Counted from the first letter of the stretch, positions 12,803-25,420 are shown. The stretch is 64,000 nt of DNA from Emydura subglobosa (GCA_007922225.1 ML680053.1:2207434-2271433), one strand, 5' to 3'. Numbers and translations: made by a program. The notes: generated from the sequence alone by a model not told the origin.

Positions 12803-12893
12803 GGGGTGACCAGATGTCCCGATTTTATAGGGACAGCCCCGATATTCATGGCTTTGTCTTATATAGGCGCCTATTCCCCTCCACCCCCGTCCA
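12803..12893. mobile_element. Half of a foldback element ('gtgaccagatgtcccgatttta' family)
   Basis: 'ggggtgaccagatgtcccgattttatag' through 'cttatataggcgcctattcccc' matches the right part of the element at 48678-48919 in inverse orientation ('gcgcctatataag...ccctataaaattgg...gatcacccc'). Confidence 0.6.
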
Positions 12894-13164
12894 ATGGTCA
12901 TACTTGTCGATTTGAACTTGGTTTCTCAATCGGTAGGATGCCAGAGTGCTTTCCCAGTGCTCACGCTTGCTGACTGTATTAGCATGTGAGCACTTGGGGA
13001 AAGCAGACAGATTTGAATGTACTGGAGTGTGCGCATAGTTACTTCCTAAAACATGTTTTTCAGAATGCAAGGTTAAGGTCACTCTTATGTTTAGGAAAAA
13101 TCTCCATCTTTAGCATTAGGATCTCAGACTTCCTTAGCCGCAACCTATCAAACCACGTAGCATA

Positions 13165-13320
13165 GTACTGTCTAATGACTGGACTGTCACTTAGGACTCC
13201 TGGGTCCTATTCCCAACAGACTCACTGTGCCACTATGGCCTAATCACTCCGTCTCTTGGTGCCCCCGTTTCTGAAAAATGAGGATAGCAACTGATGTGAA
13301 GCTGAATTAATATTTATGAA
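13165..13320 (+). mobile_element. MIR-like SINE
   Basis: 'ggactcctgggtcctattcccaacagactcactgtg' and 'cgtttctgaaaaatgaggatagcaac' match the MIR head and core. Confidence 0.65.
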
Positions 13321-15909
13321 GCACGCAGATTCTCAGATGAAAAGCCCTGTTATCAGCAAGATTTCCAGTAGCACAAATCACACTCATTTGCAAAGAAAAC
13401 TAGTCAATAACTTCAGGGAATTGCACTACAACCAACGAGCTCATAATGAAATGAAACGACTCCCAGGAAGGCTGAACAAACACACTCCGGCAAACACACA
13501 GTAGCTGCGATTTTCTCTTCCAATTTCTCTTCCGCCCAAACAGTTGTGGGGGCGCATCTAATGAATCAGCATTCGGACTTACGCTCATCACACTGCATTC
13601 TTCAAATTATTTTTCACAAATAATAAAAAAAACGAGGGGGGAAAAAACCCACAAACACGGTGAGTAATCCAACTCCAGGCAAACTGATGTTTGCCGACTA
13701 CGTTGCTAGGTGCAGACAGTTGTGTTGTACAGAATATATGGTGTGGGATTTTCTATTTATCTAGTCTGAGGAATCAAGAGAAACAGAGTAGTATGCTACC
13801 CCTTCAAAAAAAAAAAATCACTTCAGTAAATAACAACGTTCTCTTGCTGATTTTAGCTTGAACCAATTTTCCTGCAAAAATGAAAAAGGGCCTCCCCTTC
13901 ACACACACACACTCTGCAGTGCCTTCCTTTGACCTGCTCCCAGCACAACACAACAGCTGACCCTACACCAACTCCCCGAGCCGTTACACTGTCCCATACA
14001 CACACTCCCCACACTCGGATTCCTTCCACCCCTGTAGCTATCCACTGCCCGGTTCCATAGGTAGGGGCTAGGTAGCACTCGATGGACAATAGGACAAAAG
14101 CACAGATAAGCCTGAGTTAGCTCAGACATCCAGAAACCCCGGGGTCACATCAATCATGTACACCGCCGTCACCACCATCTGTACATAAGACCTTCAGTGA
14201 CACAGCACAGCTCCCCGACCACCTGGACAAAAGGAGTAACTCCATGAGCTAGCAGTAGTAGGCCATTATCTTCTATATGGACTGCCCACTAGATGGGGTA
14301 GCTATTAATATTATAACACTTTGGCTGCCAAATTGCTCCCCTGGGTATCATGGGCCCAGATCCTTCAAGGTGGTTAGGCACCTAACTCCCATTGGAACTT
14401 AACTCTGGAACTTAACTCCCATTGATTTCAGGCACCTAAATAACCTTGAGGTTCTGGATCATCATACCTATCTTCACAACGGGGGGATCCTAAAGGGAAA
14501 AATTAAAGGGGAGTTCTTGGTTAGCTGTGCAGGATGCTCCTCTTAACCTGATGGGGGTGTTTCATTCTGCCTGCGTTAGCCTGGCCAGCCAGGACTCAGC
14601 ACACATTGCTCAAGCACTGTAAACACCAACTCCTTATCTCTATTTGCGGTTCCCCTTTAGCTCCTCATTCCAAGTTGCCCCTGAGTAACTAATTGCTTCC
14701 CCCAACACCGGGAAAACATCCGAACCTCTGGACCTGCGAGCGTAGTTTCAAGATTGATGGCTCCCTCCCTGATCTGACGGCTGCCATCTAGCTCCATAAG
14801 CATGTCAGGGCACAGAAGCATCCTGCAGACAGCAATCACGGGGCCTGGCGAGCAGCAGCATAAGAAGTGGTGCAACAGGCAATTCAGGAAATCCGTCTAT
14901 TGAAACGCTTCAGGGAGTCACGGGAAAACTTCATTAAAAAAACCAGCAAATAAACCCACACTGGAGAGAGTCCTGAGAGATCATCCAAACGCAGGGCTTG
15001 TCTGCACTGGGGGATTTTGCATCAGGGCAGCTACCGTGCAAACTCCATAGGGGTGAACTGAACTTGTGCCGCAGCTTCTCAAGGCACAAGCTCCCAAACC
15101 TGCAGTAACTAAGCTGCTACCCCTGTAAGAATCTGAGCGGGGACATTTGTCTCTCTAAACTGGATCCCACTGGATCCAGACAACTAAACCGAATGCAGGA
15201 GGGAGACTGAAAGAGGAAGCTTTCTCTTCTTGAACAGCTCCACATTTTCATTGTTTGCAAGAGGGGGCAGAGCGGGTTTGTGAGAGAGGGGAGGAAAAGC
15301 AGAGCCCCCAAAGTGCTAGGACAGGACTATGGGGAAATGAGGCACAGCTGGAGAGGGGGCTGTCAATCACCGCTGGAGAGAGGCACCCTCCCATCCAGGC
15401 CCCTTCGCACAGCAATTTTTAAAAGTCCAATTCTGTGCTGAGAAGTGGGACCAGCATGGCATCAAGCAGCTCCTCGTGTGCTGTGTCTCAGCAGCCTCCG
15501 GGTCAAACGAGCTCAAGGATTTGCTTTGTCTCTGCCAGCTCGGTCTGCGCTCGTTTCATCGCACGGATCGTTACCGGCTGTCACGGCTCCTCCACTCCCC
15601 TGCAGCCCCACTGTAAAAAGGGCTGGCTGAGTGGGATGCAGCAAACGGCTCTGCCGAGGGGGCAGGAGGAGGACAAGAATCCAGGGGTGAAGCCAGGATT
15701 TCAGGGCCAGCATTTCACCCCGGCTCGCTCTCTCCTAGCTGCGCTGGCTCTGCAGGGCTGAGAGGAGGAAAAGACAATACAAACGTGGTGTGTGTGTCAT
15801 TACCGCCAGCAAACTATACTGGAGTAAGCTGGGGTCCTGTTTACACAGTCACTTTGCAGAGGGTCTGTCTGCTTTTCCCTTTGCTCAGGTCCGACAGCAT
15901 GCGTAGATT

Positions 15910-16450
15910 TCTAAGGCCAGACATGATCATCAGATCACCTGGTCTGAGTCCGACCTCCTGTATATATCCCAGGCCCTAGAATTCTACCCTGTCACCTCCA
16001 CGTTAAGCCCAATAACTTGTGTTTGGCTAAAGCAGACCTTCCAGTACGACAGCCACTCTCAATCGAAGCCATCACGAGATGGCGAATCCACTGCTTCCCT
16101 TGGTACTTGGTTCTAGTGATTCATTGTCCAGCCATGGTTCACATTTGTGTTTCATTTCTGCTCTGAATTTGTCTGGTTTCAGCTTCTGGCCATCAGTTCT
16201 TGTTCTGCCTTTCTCCCCTGGATTAAAGAGCCCTTTAGTCCCCAGTATGTTCTCCCCATGAAGGGGCTCATACATTAATCAAGCCACATCTCCATCTTCT
16301 TTTTAAGATTCTTGTCTTTCCCCGAGAGGCATTTTTTCCAGACCTGACATCATTCTTGTGGCTCACCGCAGCCCCCATTCCAAGTTTCCCAACATCCTTT
16401 TTAAGATGTGCACCCCAGAACCAGACACAGTATTCCAGCATCACTCTCAC
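15910..16450 (-). mobile_element. CR1 LINE, 3'-region fragment
   Basis: The 3'UTR-like part 'gatcatcagatcacctggtctgagtccgacctcctg' is followed, antisense, by ORF2 remnants including VMLEYCVWFWGAHLKKDVGKL near 16385-16450, matching the CR1 [19 protein letters not shown] block. Confidence 0.8.
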
Positions 16451-17254
16451 CAACCTCACAGGCACTGGCCTCTCAAGCCCACAGCTTCCCACCCTGGCTT
16501 GTAGGCTTTTCCTTCTCCTATAGGGGGCACCATCGGAGACCCCAACTCTTGCTCTGCTCCAATGCTGGCCCAGGGCCCTACACCACAGACCCCCACCCTG
16601 CTTCACTTCGCTCCAGACCATCTTCCGACTTTGGCCTGACTCTTGGACCCCTTCCACCGAGCCCCTCGCGAGGCCCATTCCTAGCCCCCGCTCGGTACAC
16701 TGACCCAGAATGTCGCCCAGAAACCAATTCTCCTACCTACTAGGCGAGAAGACCTGCCTTTTATTTCCTGGCCCAGGTTAGAGCAGGCTCTTGATCTCCT
16801 TAAAAGCCCAGCTCACCGTTTCACCTCCTCTTCTCACGTCCCTTGGTCACGGGCCTCACCCAGGCCTGCTGGAACCTCCCTCCCAGCACTTCCACTGGCG
16901 TCACTACCCAGTCCCCCTGCACCACTCTCCCGCAAGAGACATGGGAGGGGACGTGGAGAGCCCTTAAAGCAGCCCCTGGCTCTTTCACGTAACGCCGCCT
17001 TGGCGTTCTCTCCAACCTGCTTCCCTCCTGGCCGTGCCCACTCGGCCCAAGATGTGCGGTGCCCGCCTGAGCACAGCACTGAGTTCAGGGGCAAGAGACG
17101 GCAGCAGAGCCACACGGCAGATTTGGTGCAAATTGCTCTCGTTGTCAGAGGGTTTTCACCCGCAGCCACACAAGCAGTTGGGCAACAGTGCCCAGGAGGG
17201 GGAGGAAATTAAAAGCAATAAATGCCGGAAAAGAAGAAAGTGGAAAGTGGAGAC

Positions 17255-17450
17255 GGAGGATGAGATTCCAATGGCTGGAGCACAGACCTGGGCCCCAGGA
17301 ATCCTTGCTCTCTCAACTTGGTTCTGGCACTGGACTCCCTCTGGGGCCTCGAACAAATCTCTGTTTTCCCCATCTGTAAAATGGGGATAATAATGCTCCC
17401 CCAGGCAGCCTCATAGCGCTGTTCTGAGGCTTAATTAGTTGGAGGGCCCA
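17255..17450 (+). mobile_element. MIR-like SINE
   Basis: 'ctggagcacagacctgggccccaggaatcc' and 'ttccccatctgtaaaatggggataataatgctc...tgttctgaggcttaatta'. Confidence 0.8.
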
Positions 17451-18539
17451 ATCCTGCATATTGGGGACTCAGGGAACAATAGACTGGGTTCAAGGTCTGT
17501 ACAGTGCATAGAAAATGAGCTTTATTATTGTCAGCTAGTCCAAAGGCTGGAGACTATGGCCCAGATCCACAAAGGTAAGGAAGCTGGGACCCTAAATGCC
17601 TCCTGGACCTTGGCCCCGGATCACTCCTTGTGGCTCCTTTACCTATCCCTAAAGTCTCTGCAGCGCCTTGTAATGAAAGATACAATGAATTTTACCATGG
17701 GCCATTGAAGGGTAAGCAGCTGGGATAGGAACGGTCTCCTAAGAGCCAGCACAAAGAGCCGCAACGGGGCTTTTAGCCCTGATCTCTTGCTAATGTTATG
17801 AAAAAAGGGGATTTCATTGCTGGGTCTGGTGCCTGAACGCGGGAAGCGATGGATGCCCTTAATTTCCTCTGACTACACAGGGTGTCGGCGGTGCTCAGCA
17901 CCTAGCAGGATCCAGCCTGTAACCGCCAGGAGAGAGTGAAGGAACCTTTTTCTATTCAAGTCAAAGAGCGAAGTTCAATCCCAAAACAAACTCTCCAATC
18001 TGAAATCTCCAGACAGTGCTGGGAGGTAAGATCATGTGTCTCAGACGGTTGTTTGTAGCAGCCTGGCCTACTCCCCCCTTGCAGGTCCCTTATATTAAAC
18101 AATCACTAGGAATCAGACCAACATACAGATATAATTTGGAACGAGTCCTGACAAAGGAAAGTGGCAGGAATTTAATACTGGAGAACACAAGAAGTGGAGG
18201 ATGATGAGGTGGGGGAGGGAGGAGAAGAGGCTGGAGACAGACTTCTTTCGGATTCAGCTCAAGGCAAACTTGTCCTTAAAACAAAACTCAGATGACTGAA
18301 CCGAGCTGCTGAGCTGTTGGTAAATCTCAGAGGAAGGCCCAAGCGACAAAGGACAGGGGTGTTTTGGTTCAGACTCGTTATAGTCCAGGGGCCAGGTGCA
18401 AATCTGGATCGGGATTCAGATCCAAACTCGGAGGTACAAGGATGTTTGGATCCGGGGTTTTGGTTTGAGCCCGACACAAGTAAAAATTAACATCCAGTAA
18501 GAATCCTATGTAGTCACCCATCCATCCTTCTTTCTTTCA

Positions 18540-18582
18540 TGCACGCACGCGCGCACACACACACACAAACACACACACACTT
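18540..18582. repeat. (CA)n microsatellite
   Basis: 'cacgcacgcgcgcacacacacacacaaacacacacacac', a short interrupted CA run. Confidence 0.9.
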
Positions 18583-19224
18583 CTCTCAATGAGACACTGG
18601 CCAACGGAGCGCCGGCTCCCCTGGTCTCTTTCAGAAAAACAAACATACTGCTCCTATTAGCGCAGATACCAGCCCTGCTCCCTTCCATCTATTGCCAAAG
18701 AAACAGAACAAACCTCAGCACTTGCCAAGATCAAACAAAACATCTGACAAGACTTAAGAATCCCTGGCTCTTCCCAGGCAGGTTACTCGGAAAGAGAGAA
18801 GTGTCAGTTCCTCACTCTGTGGAGAAACAACTGGCCTTTCGGGATTACAGACAATGGTCTACCCCAACCCAGCGGTTTGGCTGCTGCTAACTTTTCAACA
18901 AGGGACTGGGCGATATGTTCTCCCAGCCTCAAGAAATCCCCACCAGCACAGTGGTAAACTCTTTTCAACGTGACAAGACTGTTACCTTCCCCCCACATGC
19001 TTCTCGGTACGAACAGCTCTGCATCCCCATTTCCACCAGCTAAGGATCTAGCCCACGGTTAGCCACAAGGAGCTGTTCAACCGCGGACAGCGCAGGCCAA
19101 TGAACTGCTCACTGCAGCGCTAGACCCAACGACGTTTCATGCAGGATGTGAGATTTCCAACCTGCCCATTTTTCAAACCGAACGAGACAGTCATTACGAG
19201 GCCCTGTTGTATAGACCTTCCACC

Positions 19225-19400
19225 GGACTATTATTTAGGGTGGTGACACTTTGGAGGTCCCAATCACAGCCTCTGCATACTGGGACTATACAAAAGCCAG
19301 TCTCTGCCCCACAGAACTTACAATCTAAGCATATGATGAGAGACAACAGGTGGTGAAAAGCAAAGAAATGGGGGGAGGGCGAAGGATTGGTGAGCTGGAA
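19225..19400 (-). mobile_element. MIR/L2-like SINE tail fragment
   Basis: Antisense tail: 'tttggaggtcccaatcacag...tctgccccacagaacttacaatctaagcatatgatgagagacaacagg'. Confidence 0.75.
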
Positions 19401-20963
19401 TAAGACAAAGGTAACAGTGAAAGCACTGCATTGGTAGCACTCTCTCCACGCTACCTGCTTTACCCCGATGAGTAAAGATCACATAAATCAGTAAGGCATG
19501 GTCAGGCTCTTAGAATTCTAGTAGCACATTAAACAAATAAAACCCACAAGCCTTTGCAAGAAAACCATTGAAAGAAAAGTTCAAAAAAGACACATGACGA
19601 GGGGCAAATACAATGGAGCAAGAAAACAGTTGTCACCAATTTAGTCGATAGTTTGTGCTCTGGTGAACACAGCATTCAGCTTTAGTAAACAAACCGTGCA
19701 AAAGGACCCCCCTCCACCACCTCAAAAGAAGAAGTGACGCGAGTCAGAGTGCAACACCAGGCTCCACCATGATCGTTTCTCATTAAAGGAGTGAAAGAAG
19801 AAACAAAAAACTTGCTTATGCAACTTCAAGGGAACTTTAGATCAAGTCAGTTGCAAATCTAGGCCACCCTGTGTATTCTGTTTTAATACTGTTTCAAAGC
19901 ACCCTTCAGAAGACACCTCTATCCAGATTTCTCAGCCCCCTGCTACCATCGAAAGCCATGTGACCCAATCTAGACTGGGGGTCCTCTCCAAATTCTACTA
20001 TGCCAACTGGAAAAATCTTTCTGCACCCAATGCAGTTTAAAAAACAAAATAATCCTCCAACACATCAGACATCTTAATCTACTCAATATTTAAATCAAAC
20101 AGATCAGAGTAACAAAAGGGTATTTAACAGAACATTCCACACCGACAGAGATTTCAGCCAGGAAGGGGACAAACAGACCAGACCATAGGGATGCGCTGGT
20201 TTGTATCTAGAAATCAACTTCCCTGAATACCAGTTTGCAGTCTGGTAGTAACATTGGCCCCAATTCTATTTCCACTGATGCCAAAGGCAAAATCCTCATT
20301 AATTACTACGGAATCAGGATGCTGCCCTTGGTTATTATTAATATCATGCAACAAACTTTTTGTGCCTGTTTTTTTAGCGGCAGAAAGGATCTCAGCTGTA
20401 GGGAAAAAATAGCTGCATTTATTCCTGCTATATAGATTCCCACGTGTAGGAATTTCAAGATATATATAAATATTTTTAAAACAATGGATGTGCTCTTGGG
20501 CTACAGTAAAATGGGCAGAATATCAGGAATAATAATGAAAGAAAAAGGCTCTGTATGTTCCCTATAGAGGAAAAGGCAACTTTTGGTCAACATTCAAGGC
20601 AAAAAAACCAAAACAAAACAACTAACAACCAACCAATCACCACAAGCCACGAGAAGAACAGTTTATGGAGAGCTTATGTAGCATCCCCAGAGAGAAAAAA
20701 CAGTAGGACTGAATTTGAAAGCAAGGAAACAGTCACCCACCAAAATGAGGCCAAAACCTGCCTCTTTTACCCAATATAACGGAGTCTGAATTCAGACATT
20801 GACATCAATGGGAGTTTGCCCCTGCATAAAAGGGCTTGGAGCTTCTGTCACAGCTCATTAAGGGCCGGATTCTGATCTCATTTATCAATTAAGTCAGTGG
20901 AGTTACTCCAGATTTACAACAGTGTTATGGAAGGTGAATTTGGCCCCCCCCCCCAAGAGTCAA

Positions 20964-21021
20964 ATCCAAAATCCACTGAAGACAATGAAAAAACTCCCAT
21001 TGTCTTCACTGGCTTTTGGAT
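20964..21021. repeat. Near-perfect hairpin (foldback repeat) just inside ARHGEF17 intron 1
   Basis: Arms at 20964-20987 and 20998-21021 are inverted copies of each other with 21 of 24 positions matching, around a 10-base loop. It starts 41 nt downstream of the exon 1 donor in the transcript sense. It belongs to a palindromic repeat family built on 'ATCCAAAGCC...AAGTCAATG', also seen at 31625-31689 and 34400-34471. Confidence 0.8.
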
Positions 21022-21056
21022 CAGGCCCAAAGGTAGAGCACCTTCAAACTCATAGC

Positions 21057-21063
21057 ACTTACC
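21057..21063 (-). other. ARHGEF17: ARHGEF17 exon 1 splice donor
   Basis: Read on the minus strand, the sequence is CAAGTG followed by GTAAGT, a full consensus 5' splice site. The last exon base is 21063 and intron 1 begins at 21062. Codon 1266 (Val) ends exactly at the junction, so the exon is phase 0. Confidence 0.9.
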
Positions 21064-24000
21064 ACTTGAGGCTTGCTCTTCATGCTGCTGGGGCCGTGTT
21101 CCTCCTGCTGCTTTGGACATCTCAGTAGTTTAGGCTCTGACGTAGTCGGCGTGGCAGGCGAAGACCTGGGCATATCCACAGTGCCACCAGAAGTCAAGTC
21201 CCCTGAGTTAAGAGTCAACATGTATTGCTTGGTGACATCCTCCAAGGACGGAGCCTGGAGCACAGGGTAGGATTTAATGGGGCTATGTGAGGCTTCTGGC
21301 GTAGTTACGTGGACGTTTTGATTGAGTGATGCATGAGGCTCGGGCGCTGAGATGGGGATGAAGGTGGAAGGCTCGCTGGTGTGCCGGACATGCTTGGATG
21401 CAGGCCTTGATCGACTCAGGGTAGCAGCAGGAGTCATGGCAGACGATGCAGCCTCGTGATTCTCCCGGTTGGTGCGCTTCTTGGAACTGCGCCGGATGAT
21501 CCTGGGGGACAGGACTTCCGCCAGCTTGGGGTCAAAACTATAGCCTTGAGCGGCCTCTCCCACCTTGTCGCCTCCCGGCTGTGCAGGTAGGACGTGCTCA
21601 GACTGAGAGCTCAGCTTCCTAACCTGCTGGCCCAGCGCCTCCAGTTCCCCCACCTGGTCCCTTTGCTCAGAGAGGATGGGTTCGCTGCTGGATGGCGGGA
21701 TGGTCTGCTCCATCTCACTGATGGGCTCGCTGGGGCCCTCAAAGCCTGCGCTGGCCAGCTCACTGCGACGGCTGGGGTCACTGAACGATTTCTTCTTGAC
21801 CGTCTTCCCATTGCCCCGCTCATCGATCACCTTGTCCATGGCGCCGGGCTGGCTGACGATGTTCTGGATCACCGTGCTGTAATCTCGGACTCCGTCGCTA
21901 CAAACGGACAGGTCGCTGGCGGCGCTGCCGGTGCACTCGGACCGAGCGATGGCCAAGGACTCCGGGATGCCGGGCTTGGAGTTCAGGGACCCGAGGAGAT
22001 TACTGTCCACTGAGAAATTCTCGGCCTCTTCCGTGACCGAGCACCTCCTGTGGGGCATGGGGTCGCTCAGGGACCTGTAGGCCTCGCCGCTGGAGTCGCC
22101 ATTGCTGGAATCGGACCCGTTGTTACCAACTGAGGGAAACTTCCGTCGGCGCCGGAGGGCGCTTGGCGTCAACGGCGCCTCTACAGCCCCTTGGGCCATG
22201 GCTTTACCAGGAAGGGCATCGTCCACAGCAGCGCCCTCATGGTTCACTCTAACCGCGAGTCCAGGGAGAGGATTCTCTTTGCTGTTCACTCGGTCGGCGT
22301 CGCCCTCCCCAAGGCCGCCGTTGGTCGGCGTCCAGGCTGCCACGGCCGGACAGAGATCCCCGTAGGCAGCGCCGGTGGGACCCAGCTCAGGCTCCGTCAC
22401 GATGCCTTCGTCGGTCATGCTAGACTCATGACCGGAGAGCTCCTCCATAGACTTCCCGCACGAGAGGTTTTCTTCGGACTCTGCTGTCTTCAGGCGCTGC
22501 TCGCGCTCTTTGCTCCCCAGCCGGGCAGCGTTGGCTTCCTGCTGGTTCTCCGTAAACCGCCCCCCGCATTTCACACCTGCGCGGTCCTTCTCATCGGAGG
22601 CAAAGCCATTGTCATGCTGGGAGCCCATCTGACTTATCTTCTCGAAGACTTGCCGGGCTTCCTGAATGTACTGGTCCTGGATGACGACCGGGAGCACCTC
22701 ACCGTCCCCTCTCCGGCCAGCGTCACCGTCTGAAAGCGTGCCGTCATGGTCACTGCTGCTGGGAAGGAAAAGCTCTGAAAAGCTTTGCTTCATGGAGCTC
22801 TGGAAGAACATCCTGCGCGGCGCCGGTTTGTCAGAGTAGGTGAATGACTTGGCCCGGCGTAAGGTCGCAGTGAGGTCTTTGAGGGTTGGGCGGCCGCCTA
22901 GCGCCCACCGGTTCGGGGTTTGTGCCGCTCCTCGGCCTCTGCTTCCCGTCTGGTGCGCAGCTGGGCTCTGGTAGTTCTCATGCTTGCTGCTGGTGAAAGT
23001 CCCTTCCTCCGGGTCACTGATCCTGCCGCCTTTCTTCCTCACCTTCAGCTCGGAGAAATCCGATTTCAGGAAGCTGAGGAGAGTCAGCGTCTCAGTGGCT
23101 ATGTCGGGATTGGACATGGACTTCCTGTGCTTGGCTTGCTCGGCCTCGGGTCCCCGGTGGGGCGGACGCTCACTGGAAAGGTCCTGGTTCACTTTGCTGA
23201 TGCCCCCGGGCAGCTTTGGCCGCACCCGGACCTGCTGCTGCAGCCTGGCGAGGCTGTCGCTTTGGCCGAAGCTGGGGGATCTGTACATGCCGAGGCCCCC
23301 CTGGAAGCTCCAGTTTTGGCTGGGCCAGCAGGACCCAAAGTGGTCCTCGTCCTTCAGCGTCTCGGTGCTCGAGTACCGGCTGCTGCTTCTCGACCCGCAA
23401 GGGCTGGGCACAAAAGGCGGGATGTTCACTTTGGAGACGCGGGCGACCAGGGGCACGGGTGGCACCGTGGCCAGAGGGAAGTGAGCAGCGGATCCGCCTT
23501 CGGACGTGCCCCTCGGGTACTGCCAGTGCCCCTCGGCGCTGTCCGCCCCGTTGGCGTCCCCTGGCAGAGCGGCAAAGGTGCTGGCGCCACCGCCGTTGGC
23601 TGCCGCCAGCCTCTTCGCCGCCGAGGCCCCATCGTTCGCCGCCGGCGGCCGGTGAGCCAGGACCTCGTGAGTCCTCGGGGGCCGCCCGGGCACGGGCTCC
23701 AGGCCTGCTAGCCCCTCGCTGTCCGACTCATGGTCCCAAAGGCCGGGCTCCTTCTTCTTCCTGCGGAGGGCACGTTTCCTGGGGGTCTCCAGGTGGCTCC
23801 CTTCCTCTTCCTCCTCCTCCTCCTCGCTCCCCGAGGACCTCTCCAGCGCCCTGGGGCCATCCCTGCCGGGGTCGCTGGGAGCGGGCAGCCAGGCCTGGCG
23901 GCCGGAGCGCTCTTCTCGGCGGAGGCTGCCGCCGGGGTAGGGCGGCGGGGGGGCGGCCGGCGGTTTGGCAGAACTATGCCAGGAATGTAAACTATCCCAA

Positions 24001-24860
24001 GGCGGCGGCGGCGGCGGCTGCTGCCTCCTGGCCTCGGCCGCGCCGGGCGAAGCGCAGCCGGGCAGCCGGGGCGCTCGCAGGCCGGGGTAGGGGATGCAGC
24101 TGCGGGGCGGCGGGGGCGGCGGGGGCTGTCTGGGGCCGGCTCGGAGCCGCTCTTCCTCCTCCCCGCTCCGGGCCGGCGGGGGGCTCTCGGGGCCCTGGCG
24201 GGGCGGCGGCGCCCCCCCTCCGGCCCCGGCGGCCGAGCTCCCCCCGTCCTCCTCCGGGCCCCGCGGCTCGCCGCTCCGGCCGGGGGGCGGCCGCCGAAAG
24301 CTCTCGCCGAAGAGTTTGCGCATCTCGCTGACGCTGGGCCAGAGCTCGCCCGGCTCCAGCCCGGCCTCCCCCGCCGCGGGGGGCTCGCTCAGCCCGGGCC
24401 CGGGGCCGCCCTCCTCATCGGGCGCCGGCCGGCGGCGGGCCGGCCTCTTCCGCGGCGGCTGGGGCGGGCAGCAGGTGGCCCCGTCCTCGGCCGGCTCCTC
24501 CTCGCCCGGCAGCGGCGGGGGAACGGCCCCGGCGGCGGCGGCAGCAGCGTCGAAGCGGCGGGAGAGCTGGCGCACGGAGGGGGACAGGCTGCGCAGGGCG
24601 CTGCCCCGGAGCTGCGGGGAGGGGCGCGGGCGGGCGGCGGCGGCGGCCGAGAGCTTGGAAACTTTCCGGCAGGAGGCGAGGCCGCTGGAGGAGGCGGCGG
24701 TGGCGGCGGCTCTGGAGGGCGATCGCCAGCGGCGCGGCGGCGGCGGCTCCGGCTCCGGGTCCTGCTGCTGGCACCAGCCGGGCCCGCCGCCGGCTCCTTC
24801 GTCCTCCGCCGCCCCGCGCCGGTAGAGGGGCGCCCTCCCCTCGGCCTCCCCCTCCGCCAT
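21063..24860 (-). CDS. ARHGEF17: ARHGEF17, first coding exon (Rho guanine-nucleotide exchange factor 17, N-terminal part)
   Basis: This is the large first coding exon of a Rho guanine-nucleotide exchange factor that I recognise as ARHGEF17 (p164-RhoGEF/TEM4), an actin-associated activator of RhoA. The exon gives 1,266 residues, all from the long disordered N-terminal region; the catalytic DH domain and later domains lie on later exons outside the window. Recognisable conserved blocks are SLSPSVRQLSRRFD (about residues 91-104), WPSVSEMRKLFG (about 174-185), a SNPDIATETLTLLSFLKSDFSEL block (about 580-605), TLKDLTATLRRAKSFTYSDK (about 660-680) and many Ser-rich phosphosite-like stretches. Poly-Pro, poly-Ala and poly-Glu runs are common. 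The start is fixed by an in-frame TAA at 24866-24864 and a good Kozak context (A at -3, G at +4). Reading through the donor adds only 13 codons before a stop, as expected for intron. P2RY6 lies upstream on the same strand, the order I know from human 11q13. Confidence 0.9.
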
Positions 24861-25420
24861 TGTTTATACACCGCGCTCCCAGCCCACCCAGCCAGCCAGC
24901 CCCTGCCCGCCCTGCCTCCCTCCCCCGCTCCCCACGCCGCCGCCGCCGCCTCCCCGCCTCTCCTCCCCCGGGCTCCGAGCCCTGAGCGCCTCCGGCCAGC
25001 CCAGCGCAGCGTCCCGCCGCCTTCAGCCGGCCATGGCCCCCCGCGGCGGCCGGGCGAAGTTGGAGGCAACTTCCACTTCCCCACGGCAAATCCGGGGCTG
25101 GCGAAGGCGCCGGCCCCCCAAAGCCCCCCCCGGGGTGGCGGCCGGTATCTCCAGCCCTTTGCTCCGGGTCCGGTGCGAGGCACCCCAAAAACTTCAGCGG
25201 CTCCTCCCCCGCTGCGGCGGCCGAGCCGGTTCGGGGAAAGGAAGCGGCCCCATTTCCGAATCCGACTTCTTCAGCCCCTGCTGCCGGACCTGCCTCTCTG
25301 CCCCCGCACGAAACGCCGAGGCATCGCTGGGGCAGACCCGGCCCGCTCGCCTGGCACCACGGAGACAAATCCTCCTCGCCTTTCTTAAAATGATGATTTG
25401 GGGGAGGAGGGGGTTAATTT
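23150..25420. promoter_or_regulatory. ARHGEF17: CpG island covering ARHGEF17 promoter, 5'UTR and start of exon 1
   Basis: The segment is extremely GC-rich with dense CpG and many GGGCGG/CCGCCC boxes, unlike the AT-richer DNA on both sides. It covers the ATG at 24860 and about 550 bases upstream, where the 5'UTR and promoter of the minus-strand gene must lie. No TATA box is visible at a useful distance, which fits a CpG-island promoter with dispersed starts. The exact transcription start cannot be read from sequence. Confidence 0.75.

Larger units (their letters stand above)
1..21062 (-). other. ARHGEF17: ARHGEF17 intron 1 (partial, runs off the left edge)
   Basis: Everything left of the donor should be intron 1. 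I could not find the next exon, expected to begin the DH domain, so the intron probably extends beyond position 1. Repeats are listed separately. Stretches where I see only unique-looking or unclassified DNA are 1120-1590, 1820-3265, 3400-4390, 5515-6290, 7030-7475, 8170-9525, 9815-11145, 11270-12070, 13325-15905, 16455-17250, 17455-19220 and 19400-20960. Bases 2520-2740 and 18250-18480 share 'gatcc'-rich, aged repeat-like sequence in opposite orientations, but I cannot name the family. Confidence 0.8.

Noticed and set aside
1..21000. Search for ARHGEF17 exon 2 (start of the DH domain)
   Set aside because: No minus-strand segment resembling the DH start with flanking splice sites was found by eye, so intron 1 is taken to run off the window.
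22191..24825. Long plus-strand open frames over ARHGEF17 exon 1
   Set aside because: Antisense shadows caused by high GC and few stop codons; the translations are compositionally biased with no recognisable domain.
24861..24870. TATAAA sequence a few bases upstream of the ARHGEF17 ATG
   Set aside because: It sits too close to the start codon to position a transcription start with a usable 5'UTR; it is probably chance and includes the in-frame TAA.
24389..25368. Minus-strand frames of 264 and 317 codons overlapping the ARHGEF17 start
   Set aside because: They are alternative frames through the CpG island, rich in Gly, Arg, Pro and Ala, and do not carry the ARHGEF17 blocks.
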